A stretch of DNA of 64,000 bases from Vampirovibrio sp041737375 (GTDB taxonomy: Bacteria; Cyanobacteriota; Vampirovibrionia; Vampirovibrionales; Vampirovibrionaceae): positions 1 to 64,000 of the forward strand of contig NZ_JBGSRV010000011.1 in the NCBI RefSeq assembly GCF_041737375.1. The letters run 5' to 3'. Shown here one piece after another: positions 31,885-40,243 of this stretch. A program made the position numbers and the translations under genes. The notes under the pieces were generated by a model. The model had not been told where the DNA came from, searched no databases, and was given only the letters and a program-made list of their open reading frames with translations. Every line of letters begins with the position of its first letter. Position 1 is the first letter of the stretch.

Positions 31885-32925
31885 CTACTCGCCAATTCTG
31901 GATTGGGTAGCAGGCGGCTTGATATAATCGCTGAGCTTGATCAGCGCAGAGTGAAGTCCCGGCTCCTCGGGTTCGATAGGTCGCAAGGTCAGTTGAGGCG
32001 GTTTGGGTATCGCGGTAATCACCTTGGGATCAAGCACCATGATTTCCCCTTCTTTTAACCCTCTATACCCGGATGAGAGGGCCTTAATGCCCGCCTGCTC
32101 CATGATGCTGCAATAGACGATTTTTTTGGCCTTCATTCGGTACTCTGCCTTTACGTTGTAAAAGAGAGGGAATTGCTCGGCCAGTTTGTCCAGCTTTTCG
32201 CTAAATTGATGCTTGATTTCATCGTAACTAAGCAGGGGGTGGGGAATATTTAAAATGCAGCAAACCACACACATCTCATCGTCAGCAGAATTGCCCGCTG
32301 CTGAAGGTTGCCCTGTTTGGCCTAATCTGGCGCTCATCAGGTTATTAATGACTTCTCGGGACGGTGTTAAGAACGCTGCCGCCCCTGATGAGGCGAAATA
32401 TTTGCTGAACCCTTGCGATTCGATCTGTTCCTTACTTTGCCTGGAAGTCAGGTGATACAGAATTTTTTTGAACTTGCTGGTGGCGGCCCACTCTTTTGCC
32501 TCAGTCAGCGGCATGCTGGGCTTCCACTGTTCAACAACGTGCGCCTTCACCGGATACTTTTTTCGCAAGTTATGGAGAAATTCCTGAATGGTGGATAGGT
32601 ACTCCGGGGATAATTCGTTGAATTTGGCCTGCGTGTAGGCTTCTATGGCTTGAGCGTGATCTTGCTCAAAAGTGGGAATCTGGCCTGGTTTGAGCTTCCA
32701 AAAAGCTTTCATTTCATAAATTGAAAAAGTTTTGATGATTTCCCTCAGCGCTTTTTCCGCCTCTTTTTTTTCTTTAGGGTTCTGGCCAAAGCGAATGACC
32801 ACTTTTTCCTGGGTCAATGGAGAGGGTAGCGCATACAGGGGTGGTTTTGCCGACTGGCCATTGGGTGCAGCCGATTGCTTTGGTTGCGAATGCGTTAAGG
32901 TAAAAGAGGCAATGTTATTGAGCAT
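31885..32925 (-). CDS. ADP-ribosyltransferase-like protein, paralog A
   Basis: This 346-aa protein has a low-complexity N-terminus ending in KVVIRFGQNP (41-50), then a helical region, then a possible ART-fold core: ILYHLTSRQSKEQIESQGF (155-173, Y-H-x-T motif with following helix), FLTPSREV (185-192) and EGEIMVLDPKVI (292-303, acidic residue before the last strand). It aligns by eye with the next gene along most of its length. The ATG overlaps that gene's stop by 11 bp. The ART assignment rests on these short motifs only; an RNA phosphotransferase-like fold is an alternative. Confidence 0.5.
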   Translation of the reverse strand: MLNNIASFTLTHSQPKQSAAPNGQSAKPPLYALPSPLTQEKVVIRFGQNPKEKKEAEKALREIIKTFSIYEMKAFWKLKPGQIPTFEQDHAQAIEAYTQAKFNELSPEYLSTIQEFLHNLRKKYPVKAHVVEQWKPSMPLTEAKEWAATSKFKKILYHLTSRQSKEQIESQGFSKYFASSGAAAFLTPSREVINNLMSARLGQTGQPSAAGNSADDEMCVVCCILNIPHPLLSYDEIKHQFSEKLDKLAEQFPLFYNVKAEYRMKAKKIVYCSIMEQAGIKALSSGYRGLKEGEIMVLDPKVITAIPKPPQLTLRPIEPEEPGLHSALIKLSDYIKPPATQSRIGE

Positions 32926-33880
32926 CGTTGGTGGCTTTCTGTTGAGGCGAGTTTTTGGGTAACAGCAGCGTTACTAGTTTCGGGTCGGTCAGCATCACTT
33001 CACGGTCTTTACGATAAGCCGCGTAAACGGCTCTTAATCCCGCTTGATGAAGAACATGATTCCAGATAATACGGCGCCGGTGCTTTTGGTCTGGCGGGAT
33101 TCGAAGGGGGTAATCGCTCAGATGCTTTTCAATTTCAGTAATTCGGTCTCCAAATTGTGCTTCCAGCGCCGCCAAATCAGCCATGGGATACGGGATATTG
33201 AGTTTCAGCCTGCAAATATGGGGCCGCATGTCTTTTTCGGCTAATTTTAGAAAATATGACGGTTTTTCCGGGTTCAACAGGTCGTTGAGGACTGCTTTGT
33301 CGGGGGTTACAAACAGGTTAAATCCATAGCGGGAAAACATGGCGCCAAATCCCTTTTCCCGCAAAGGCACACTGTTTTTTTGGGTGGTTAAGTGATACAT
33401 GGGCCCTTGATAGTGACTTTTTTGGGCCCAGGCATTGGCTTCATCTTCTGTCATGGCTGGTTTCCAGCCTGCCACGGAACGGGTTTCCGTGGGGTATTGC
33501 TTCTGGATATCGTTAATCAGTGTGGTCAGCGTTTTAGTGAATGGAACATTCTGGCGAACGCGTTCAGTCACTAACCGTTCAATCTCCGTCCGGTTCTGGT
33601 CAAGATAGTGGGAGATGGCCTGAGGGTTGTAATCACGATGGCTGGTATCAAAGCGCTGGTGCAAAACGACGGTTTCAAAAATAGCGCGCAACGCTGTTTC
33701 TCCGGCAGAAGCTTTGTTTTGCCGGGAAAATTGCACGATATCCAGCCTGGCTGGGGTAGGCCGAACCGGATTTGGCTCAGGGGCCTTGCAATCAGGGGCG
33801 GAGGTTGAGGCTGGTGAGCTTGAATGAACAGGGCGGATCATCATGGTGGGTTGTTGAAGACTCAGGGATTCATGGGTCAT
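32915..33880 (-). CDS. ADP-ribosyltransferase-like protein, paralog B
   Basis: This 321-aa paralog of the protein at 31885 has a Pro/Ser-rich N-terminus ending LDIVQFSRQN (46-55), the shared block WKPAMTEDEANAWA (139-152), PMYHLTTQ (160-167), FVTPDKAV (190-197) and REVMLTDPKLV (293-303). No ribosome site is obvious. It is the first gene of the operon, divergent from the Lxx-repeat gene 243 bp away. If the ART reading is right, these are candidate effectors or toxins modifying host or rival proteins. Confidence 0.5.
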   Translation of the reverse strand: MTHESLSLQQPTMMIRPVHSSSPASTSAPDCKAPEPNPVRPTPARLDIVQFSRQNKASAGETALRAIFETVVLHQRFDTSHRDYNPQAISHYLDQNRTEIERLVTERVRQNVPFTKTLTTLINDIQKQYPTETRSVAGWKPAMTEDEANAWAQKSHYQGPMYHLTTQKNSVPLREKGFGAMFSRYGFNLFVTPDKAVLNDLLNPEKPSYFLKLAEKDMRPHICRLKLNIPYPMADLAALEAQFGDRITEIEKHLSDYPLRIPPDQKHRRRIIWNHVLHQAGLRAVYAAYRKDREVMLTDPKLVTLLLPKNSPQQKATNDAQ

Positions 33881-34123
33881 GTTTTATATTAATGCAAATC
33901 TAAATTTAAAATTAGCAGTTTCAGAGGCAGTGGTGACAATTCGTTACACCTGCAACGCCCATTGAGTGAGCCACTGGGGGCCTCAATTACCAAACGCTTG
34001 GCACCCCTTTGCAACCGGTGAAGATCCTGATGCCAATGAACGTTGGTCCCTTGCTCAATTAGGGGATATATTTTGAGTGACCGCTTTGCTATTTTGAGTT
34101 GCTGAATTGGCAATGAGGCTACC

Positions 34124-35266
34124 ATGGTTTTATTTGACAAGCTGGACAATCTCCAGGAGTTAAAACGGCTGGAGCATTTACAGGAGCTGAAAAAGCTGGA
34201 TCAGCTTGACCATCTCAATAGTCTCGAACATTTAAAAAAACTTGAATATCTTGACAAGCTGGATAAGTTAGACAAGCTTGACGGTCTGAATCAACTTCAA
34301 CAGCTGCATTTATTAGAGCCTTTGAATAAACTGAACCAGATCCAGCACTTGCAAGAGCTGGATAGGCTTAAATATTTGGAGCAATTGACTCATATGCAAG
34401 CGTTAAACAAGCTTCAGAATTTGACGATGCTGAAGCAAATGAATCAGCTCGAGCATCTTCATCACCTGGACCGCGTACAGCAGTTACAGATACTTCAAAG
34501 ACTGGAAAAGCTGGAGCATCTCAATCAATTGCCTCAATTACAAGCGTTAAACAACCTGAATCAATTGTCCAGTACAGATAGTCTCTATCAATTAAGCCAT
34601 TTGAAACAACTGGCTCAACTGCATCCACTAAACGAACTGAGCGCCATTGACCGTGTATGGGACTTTAACTATGCCTCTCTCCTTTATTTGGCCAGTGTTA
34701 TTGTGCCGGGTCTTGTTTTTCAGGAGGCAATTACTCTTTTTTCAAAAAAAAAGCTTGGGGTGAGGCGGGCCATTGTATGGATGTCCATTTATAATGTGTT
34801 CACTTTATTTCTTTGTATTGGTTATGTTTACAACCGTTTAACCCTAACCCTTTTAAGCTCAGATCCCGTGTATTACTACTTTGTCTGGTTTTGTATCATT
34901 TTGTTTTTCCCTTTTATCTTTGGGCGTTTGGTTGCCTTTTTGCTGAATCGGTCTATTTTAAAGATTAATCCCAAAAAAGTTTTGGCGCCTGAATCCAGAC
35001 TTTCTATTGCAAATGGCTGGGGGGCGTTTTTAACAAAAGCCAAAAGTTATCAGGTGATTATTACCCTAAAAAACGATACAAAAATTATGGGCACTTATAG
35101 CAACGAGATGCCGATGCCTGAAGCCTCTAATCCCAATGATATTTATGTCAAAGAAACCTCACATTTTGATCCTTTGACTCAAAGCTGGAAAGCCTTGGAG
35201 CAGCCCAGAAGTGTTTGGGTGAAAGGCACTGAAATTAAAATGGTGGAAATCACGCCTCAGGCTTGA
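34124..35266 (+). CDS. L-x-x tripeptide-repeat protein with DUF6338-like membrane domain
   Basis: In this 380-aa protein, residues 7-172 form a run in which every third residue is Leu, rarely Ile/Met/Val and once Thr (151). That is about 56 strict units, extending to 4-178 with Phe, Ile and Val. Intervening residues are mostly Asp, Glu, Lys, Gln, Asn and His. Then follow three membrane helices (about residues 184-204, 216-236 and 247-270) and a soluble C-terminus (YQVIITLKNDTKIMGTYS ... DIYVKE ... VWVKGTEIKMVEI) matching DUF6338-type proteins. GAGG precedes the ATG. The tripeptide run is not a heptad coiled coil. Confidence 0.75.
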   Translation: MVLFDKLDNLQELKRLEHLQELKKLDQLDHLNSLEHLKKLEYLDKLDKLDKLDGLNQLQQLHLLEPLNKLNQIQHLQELDRLKYLEQLTHMQALNKLQNLTMLKQMNQLEHLHHLDRVQQLQILQRLEKLEHLNQLPQLQALNNLNQLSSTDSLYQLSHLKQLAQLHPLNELSAIDRVWDFNYASLLYLASVIVPGLVFQEAITLFSKKKLGVRRAIVWMSIYNVFTLFLCIGYVYNRLTLTLLSSDPVYYYFVWFCIILFFPFIFGRLVAFLLNRSILKINPKKVLAPESRLSIANGWGAFLTKAKSYQVIITLKNDTKIMGTYSNEMPMPEASNPNDIYVKETSHFDPLTQSWKALEQPRSVWVKGTEIKMVEITPQA

Positions 35267-35348
35267 GGTGCTTCAACTGGTGAGCGGGGTTCATTGGGGG
35301 GTGGCCTGTTGAATTTCTCAAGAATCTTTACCCACTACTATTGTTCCC

Positions 35349-35870
35349 CTATCCCTGACTTGCTGGTGAGAGAGCAGACCCGTCATGGTTAGTGCTGCCT
35401 ACGGTGCCAAGGGTGATGTAACCCGGCTCAAAAGGGTGCTTAAAGTCAAAACCCACCAGGGAAGGCCCGTACGTTTCTCGGTGGGCCAGTCGAAGCTTGG
35501 CTTCTTCCAATGTGGGGAGGCTGCCCGCTGGAATCCACCACAGAACATAATTGGGGGTATTCATGCTCCCGAACCACTCCCGGCGTCGTTGCATCATTTG
35601 GGCATGAGCGCCTTTATACGTATATTCTTTTAACGCTTCCACCGATTCCCAAACCGATAAATTGAATAGCAAGCCCGGAACACCGTATAAAGCCAGATCG
35701 GCGGGGTTGTTAATATCAATTTTCAGGTGCCACACAAATCCGGGACTGCTGTAAGCCAGTTCGTTAATTCTTTCCAGATTTTCCACAAAGCCTGACATTT
35801 CAGGAGCTGAGAGGGGCGCATTGGCGGGACCAATATTTAAATGGCAAAGATGATACTGGGGGATAGTCAT
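35349..35870 (-). CDS. DUF3291 family protein
   Basis: This 173-aa protein reads HLCHLNIGPANAPLSAPEMS, FVENLERINELAYSSPGFVW, then LFNLSVWESVEALKEYTYK and NYVLWWIPAGSLPTLEEAK, all diagnostic for DUF3291, a dimeric alpha-beta barrel relative of heme-degrading/monooxygenase folds. AAGGAT lies 8 nt before the ATG. Function is unknown in general. It is convergent with the Lxx-repeat gene. Confidence 0.85.
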   Translation of the reverse strand: MTIPQYHLCHLNIGPANAPLSAPEMSGFVENLERINELAYSSPGFVWHLKIDINNPADLALYGVPGLLFNLSVWESVEALKEYTYKGAHAQMMQRRREWFGSMNTPNYVLWWIPAGSLPTLEEAKLRLAHRETYGPSLVGFDFKHPFEPGYITLGTVGSTNHDGSALSPASQG

Positions 35871-36174
35871 TGCGTTTAATCCTTATCAATCAACATCAAT
35901 CAACAAAAGCTGATTCAACCCACAAAAATTTAATCGAGTCAGAAAAAGTTTAACTTAGCGTTATTGTATTGTATAACTATTTATACAGACTGGCTCAACA
36001 TTGCCTCTGAAAATAAATCAAAAACCCGAGAGAAATATTAAGGATATACTTATAAATTCAGATTTTGACAAATTAACAGGTTTTATTCTTTCAAAGAGTG
36101 GGTAGAAACAATTAGAAGCATTTAATTGTTACTGAAATCGTTGTTAAAGCGAAAAGTCGAGGACCGTCTGGCCA
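35871..36174. other. Intergenic region between divergent genes
   Basis: This AT-rich stretch must hold the promoters of the DUF3291 gene and the glutamate-synthase-like gene. A TATAAC near 35972 with TTTAAC 17 bp upstream is a possible weak promoter reading right. I see no gene. Confidence 0.3.
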
Positions 36175-37692
36175 ATGGTACCCAAAAATCTTGTCAATGG
36201 GCGTTTAGCCTCCCCAGACGTCTCCTTGCCCATTCATGCATTTATCAGCACGGCATCGCCCAGCCAGAAACCCATTGCGGAAGCGCTGGTAAAGCTGATT
36301 CAGAACCGGGCCAGGGGCTTCAATCCGCCCGATACCTTTGGGAGCAGCCAGAATGTTCAGGCTCTGGGTCATGAGTCCTTATTACCGGCTTTGGTTAAAT
36401 CTAAATCCATGGCAGAATCGCCCCCAAAAATAACCATTGGAAGCCGACAATGTCAAAAGCCCTATCCTGCATCCTACCTCAATGCCTCCGCCCTTAGTTT
36501 TGGCCCTATGGGCAAGCCTTTTATACTGGCCTTGAATCAGGCCGCCCGTCAGGGAGGGTTTTATCAAAATACCGGGGAGGCTGGATTAAGCCCCTTCCAT
36601 TTGGGGCGGGATGTCAACATCGAAGACCCTGATTTCAACGCCAATGCGTTTTTTGCCACGCTAACCCCGGAACAACTGGAGGAAACCGGCGATCTGGTTT
36701 GGCAACTGGGAAATGGGTACTTTGGTTGCCGAAACCCGGATGGATCTTTTGCCCCTGATTTGTTTGAGCAAAAAGCCCTCCTGTCCCCGGTTAAAATGAT
36801 TGAAATCAAGCTGTCTCAAGGGGTAGAGCCTGCGGCCCACATGCCTGTAAAAGAAGTTACTTTGGGAATGACCCGACTGATGGGCATAGAGCAAGGCGCT
36901 CACGCCAAGCTGGAAAGCGCTCATTCCGCTTTTTCAACGCCGGTGGAGCTTTTGCGGTTTGTGAAGACCTTAAGGGCATTATCTGGCGGAAAACCCATTG
37001 GGGTTAAAATGGGTGTTAGTCACCGTCATTACGTTTTTGCCCTGTGTAAGGCCATGCGTAAAACGGGTATTTTGCTGGATTTTATTACAGTGGATGGCAT
37101 GGAAGCTGGCACCGCCGCCGCCGGGGCAGGAACGCTGGGCTTTACAGGCACGGCTTTGCATGATGCTGTTTTATTTGTGCATAACGCTTTAACGGGTTGT
37201 CATTTGCGCTGCGAGGTAAAGATTATTGCCTCCGGGCAAGTGTTTACGGAGCATCAAATGGTGTCGCTACTGGCCCGTGGCGCCGACAGTTTTGCCACCG
37301 CCAGAGCCATGCTGCTGGCCGTAGGCTGTGATCAGCAACTGGAATGCCAAAAAGGAAACTGCACCCGGGGAATCGCCACCCAGGAACCTCACTTATTGAG
37401 TAAGTTTAATATTGAGCAAAATGTGAAAGCCCTTTATCAGTTTCACCGTTTAACCATTGAAAGCCTGCAAGGCCTGATTGCAATCGCGGGTCTGGAACAT
37501 CCACAGGCGCTTCAGCCTTTTCATCTTCAAAAACGGGTCAGTATCAGCGAGGTGCTGCTGCTGGATGAAATTTATCACTTTATAAAGCCCGGTTCCCTGC
37601 TTAGCTGGGTGCCTTGGCGATTTCCACGTGAGTATGCCCGAGCCTGGCGCAAGGCGAACCCCGTAGACCCGTTTACGGCTCCCCGGCTTTAG
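36175..37692 (+). CDS. FMN-binding glutamate synthase-like domain protein
   Basis: This 505-aa protein matches the synthase domain of GltB: NASALSFGPMGKP, QNTGEAGLSPFH, MIEIKLSQGVEP, GVKMGVSH, DFITVDGMEAGTAAA (FMN barrel), IIASGQV, and a Cys group CDQQLECQKGNCTRGIATQ that in this family binds an iron-sulfur cluster. The glutaminase and NADPH parts of full glutamate synthase are absent, as in archaeal-type stand-alone synthases. It may transfer amino groups or act on another substrate. It overlaps the convergent methyltransferase gene tail-to-tail by 20 bp. Confidence 0.85.
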   Translation: MVPKNLVNGRLASPDVSLPIHAFISTASPSQKPIAEALVKLIQNRARGFNPPDTFGSSQNVQALGHESLLPALVKSKSMAESPPKITIGSRQCQKPYPASYLNASALSFGPMGKPFILALNQAARQGGFYQNTGEAGLSPFHLGRDVNIEDPDFNANAFFATLTPEQLEETGDLVWQLGNGYFGCRNPDGSFAPDLFEQKALLSPVKMIEIKLSQGVEPAAHMPVKEVTLGMTRLMGIEQGAHAKLESAHSAFSTPVELLRFVKTLRALSGGKPIGVKMGVSHRHYVFALCKAMRKTGILLDFITVDGMEAGTAAAGAGTLGFTGTALHDAVLFVHNALTGCHLRCEVKIIASGQVFTEHQMVSLLARGADSFATARAMLLAVGCDQQLECQKGNCTRGIATQEPHLLSKFNIEQNVKALYQFHRLTIESLQGLIAIAGLEHPQALQPFHLQKRVSISEVLLLDEIYHFIKPGSLLSWVPWRFPREYARAWRKANPVDPFTAPRL

Positions 37693-38797
37693 CGCCCAGC
37701 AGTGAGATAACCGGATACCCCTGAGCCAGAAAAGCGGTAAACCCCTCTCGTTGTTCAATCTCAATGGACTCAAACCCTGGAATGGCTGAATGATTGGCCG
37801 AAACAGGAATGCATTGCCATCCGGCCTCTTTTAAACGAACGCCCCACATTTCACCCGTTTCAAACTGCTCAATGCGTGCCTGATCTTTGCCGATGACATC
37901 CATAATTTCTCGCCCAAAGAAAACGGTTTTTAGCAGGTTACGACTTTCCAGCGGGGCTTCAATTTGATCGATGGCCCAGAAGGCCAGTCCATAATGACGC
38001 CAAGCGTGTTGAAATCTGTCTTTCAGGCTGGGTGTCAAAAAATCGGCGTAAGGCTCAATAAACCCAAATATAGCGGGTTTTAAGGTCTGAATTTTCTTGA
38101 AAAATACGGTTCTGGTTGTGGTGGGGTGAATGTGGTGCAATGCAAAAGAAGCGTTGGCAATCCATTTCCCGGAAAAATCAGCGGTTAGCGCGGCGATTTC
38201 GGCCCAGTCCGTTGGCTGAAGGGCCTCAACCGTTTTGGCGATTCCTTTAAAACGCAATGAAACCCCCGCGGCATCACAAAATGCCTGTAGGGCCTTCTCC
38301 GCTTCTGTCAAGCTCTCCCCAGAAGGCTCTAGACCAATGATTGTAATTTCCTCAGGTCCAGCAGCGTTGGCTTCCTGAATTAAAGCTTGCAGCAATCGCA
38401 CGATTTGCTGGCCGTTGCCCATTCCGATATCCCACAGCAAAATGCGGGTTTCTCCTCGCAACACCTGAAGATGCCATTGGTTCATCAGTTCCTGGGCATA
38501 GCGCACCACTGGAAATTGCTGCGCCATAAACGTGAACATTTGAATTTGTTGCCCTTCATCGGGCAGTAAATACAGGTTGTCATCCAGAGCGGGTGAGCCA
38601 GACAGCCTTTGCTCAAGCGCTTTTAGAAAAAAGGAGGTGTGAATAGACTCGGCATCAGATTGCTGGGCGGGCAAACTTTCTGAAATGGCTTGCAGTAAGG
38701 CGCCCGCCTCCGCAAGTTGATGATGCTCTATGGCCTGAATGACCCGTTCAAACTGCTCAAACCGTGATTGATGAATTTGGCCAGCCATGGTTTGCAT
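37673..38797 (-). CDS. GRAS-like SAM-dependent methyltransferase
   Basis: This 374-aa protein has a helical N-terminus (residues about 10-110), then a Rossmann core: ILLWDIGMGNGQQIVRLLQA (SAM loop G-x-G-x-G variant), ITIIGLEPSGESLTEAEKAL, ANASFALHHIHP, and C-terminal MWGVRLKEAGWQC. The order and the 'ER...E..GVRLKEAGW' ending resemble bacterial GRAS proteins related to plant gibberellin regulators. ATG at 38797 (GGGGA upstream) was chosen over GTG at 38812. The small-molecule substrate is unknown. Confidence 0.6.
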   Translation of the reverse strand: MQTMAGQIHQSRFEQFERVIQAIEHHQLAEAGALLQAISESLPAQQSDAESIHTSFFLKALEQRLSGSPALDDNLYLLPDEGQQIQMFTFMAQQFPVVRYAQELMNQWHLQVLRGETRILLWDIGMGNGQQIVRLLQALIQEANAAGPEEITIIGLEPSGESLTEAEKALQAFCDAAGVSLRFKGIAKTVEALQPTDWAEIAALTADFSGKWIANASFALHHIHPTTTRTVFFKKIQTLKPAIFGFIEPYADFLTPSLKDRFQHAWRHYGLAFWAIDQIEAPLESRNLLKTVFFGREIMDVIGKDQARIEQFETGEMWGVRLKEAGWQCIPVSANHSAIPGFESIEIEQREGFTAFLAQGYPVISLLGAKAGEP

Positions 38798-38856
38798 TCC
38801 AATTCCCCACACACATTAATATTAATGATCAGTATAGAGGACTTCAGCCAGTAAGG

Positions 38857-39996
38857 TTAGTTTTGGATTAAGGGTAATTCCACATAAAAAGTTGCACCCT
38901 GACCAGGGCTGCTTTTGGCGGTTATTCGCCCATGATGTCTCTGCACAATGCGCTCGCAAAGTGCCAAACCAATGCCGGTACCCGCATAAGCCTGACTACT
39001 TTGCAAACGTTCAAAAGGCTTGAACAAATGGGGCAAATATTTCTCGTCAAAGCCAATGCCATTGTCAGTGACTGTAATCAGGCATTGTTGAAAGGCGGTA
39101 ATAACGGCTGTTACTTGTACTTTCGGCACGTTGTCTGTTGCTTGAAACTTGAGGGCGTTGCTAAACAGATTAATCAATAACTGTCTCAGTTGAAAAGAAT
39201 CGGCCATGAGTTCTTGTTCAACCCCCAGTAACTCGAAATGCTCTATCAGACTTTTGGGACCGGGGCTGACTTCCTGAATGGCCTCCTCAATCAAGTGCTT
39301 TAGGTGGACCATTCGATATTGAGGCCGTGTCTGGGTTACCCGAGACAAGCTCAGTAAGTCTGTAATCAGCGCACTCATTTTTTTGGAGGTTTTTTGTATA
39401 CGCAGTAAATAATCTTGAGCCTCTGGGGTGAGCGATGGGCTTTCTCTATCTAACTCGTTGGCAAAAAATATGATTTTCCTGAGAGGGGCTTGCAAGTCAT
39501 GAGAAACCACAGAGGTAAATTGCTCCAGGTCTTGATTGCTTCGCTTTAAGGCTTGCTCTGCCAGCTTGGTTGCCGTGATGTCTCGAACGACATTGATAAT
39601 ACCCAGCGTTTCGCCCATTTCAGAAACGTAAGCGCATTTCATGGCTTGAAAATAGCGCTCCTCGCCATTGAGAGGGCGTAAAAAATCCTCAAAAATCTGG
39701 GTTTGACCCGAATCAATGACACGTTGGTCACTTTCCGCAATAAATCCGGCTGTTTCTTGCGTAAAAAGCTCAAAGTCGGTTTTGCCAACCACCTCAGAGA
39801 TTTCTCTTCCCAGAAAGGCCGTCCCAGCGGCGTTAATCGTGAGATATCGACCCGACAAATCCTTTACGGCAATGCAATCGCTAGCCTGTGCCAAAAGAGC
39901 GTTCAGCACACTATTGGCAAAGCCACTGCTGAGTGACCTGGGTTCAAGTAGTGGTGTTTTCAGTGATTCCTGGACGAGAGGAGTGGCAATGCTCAT
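38857..39996 (-). CDS. PAS-domain sensor histidine kinase
   Basis: This 379-aa kinase has an N-terminal PAS domain (ASDCIAVKDLSGRYLTINAA ... VVGKTDFEL ... GEERYFQAMK, with PAC-like end), a short coiled coil, the H-box VVSHDLQAPLRKI (about residues 165-177, phosphorylated His), an N-box (LINLFSNALKFQ), G1 (VTDNGIGFDEKYL) and G2 (GTGIGLALCERIVQRHHG). It has no membrane helix, so it is a cytosolic sensor of the HDLQAPLR (phytochrome-like) type. No response regulator is adjacent. AAGGG lies 6 nt before the ATG. Confidence 0.9.
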   Translation of the reverse strand: MSIATPLVQESLKTPLLEPRSLSSGFANSVLNALLAQASDCIAVKDLSGRYLTINAAGTAFLGREISEVVGKTDFELFTQETAGFIAESDQRVIDSGQTQIFEDFLRPLNGEERYFQAMKCAYVSEMGETLGIINVVRDITATKLAEQALKRSNQDLEQFTSVVSHDLQAPLRKIIFFANELDRESPSLTPEAQDYLLRIQKTSKKMSALITDLLSLSRVTQTRPQYRMVHLKHLIEEAIQEVSPGPKSLIEHFELLGVEQELMADSFQLRQLLINLFSNALKFQATDNVPKVQVTAVITAFQQCLITVTDNGIGFDEKYLPHLFKPFERLQSSQAYAGTGIGLALCERIVQRHHGRITAKSSPGQGATFYVELPLIQN

Positions 39997-40243
39997 ACAA
40001 AACCCTTTTGGAAGCGCTCTGGAGGCACGCTAACAAGCTAAGACTTTTTTAAGTGATTTAAATTGTAATGGTAACACCCTTGCGTTGCAATATTAAGCAT
40101 GCCGTTTCCACACAAAGATTAACCCAGAACACATAAAGAGATGGGATACAGGAGCGTCAATATATTTGGTGCTTTTTTTAGTTGCCTAGGGAATTGTAGA
40201 GTAGAGCATCTTGCTTTATTTTAAGCTAAGCAGGGAGGAAATT

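Noticed and set aside
33889..34149. Minus-strand 86-aa frame just upstream of the ART-like operon
   Set aside because: Starts at TTG or at an ATG without a ribosome site and overlaps the start of the Lxx-repeat gene. The composition is unlike a real protein.
34124..34640. Reading the Lxx run as a leucine zipper or coiled coil
   Set aside because: The leucines are spaced every three residues without the 3-4 alternation of heptads.
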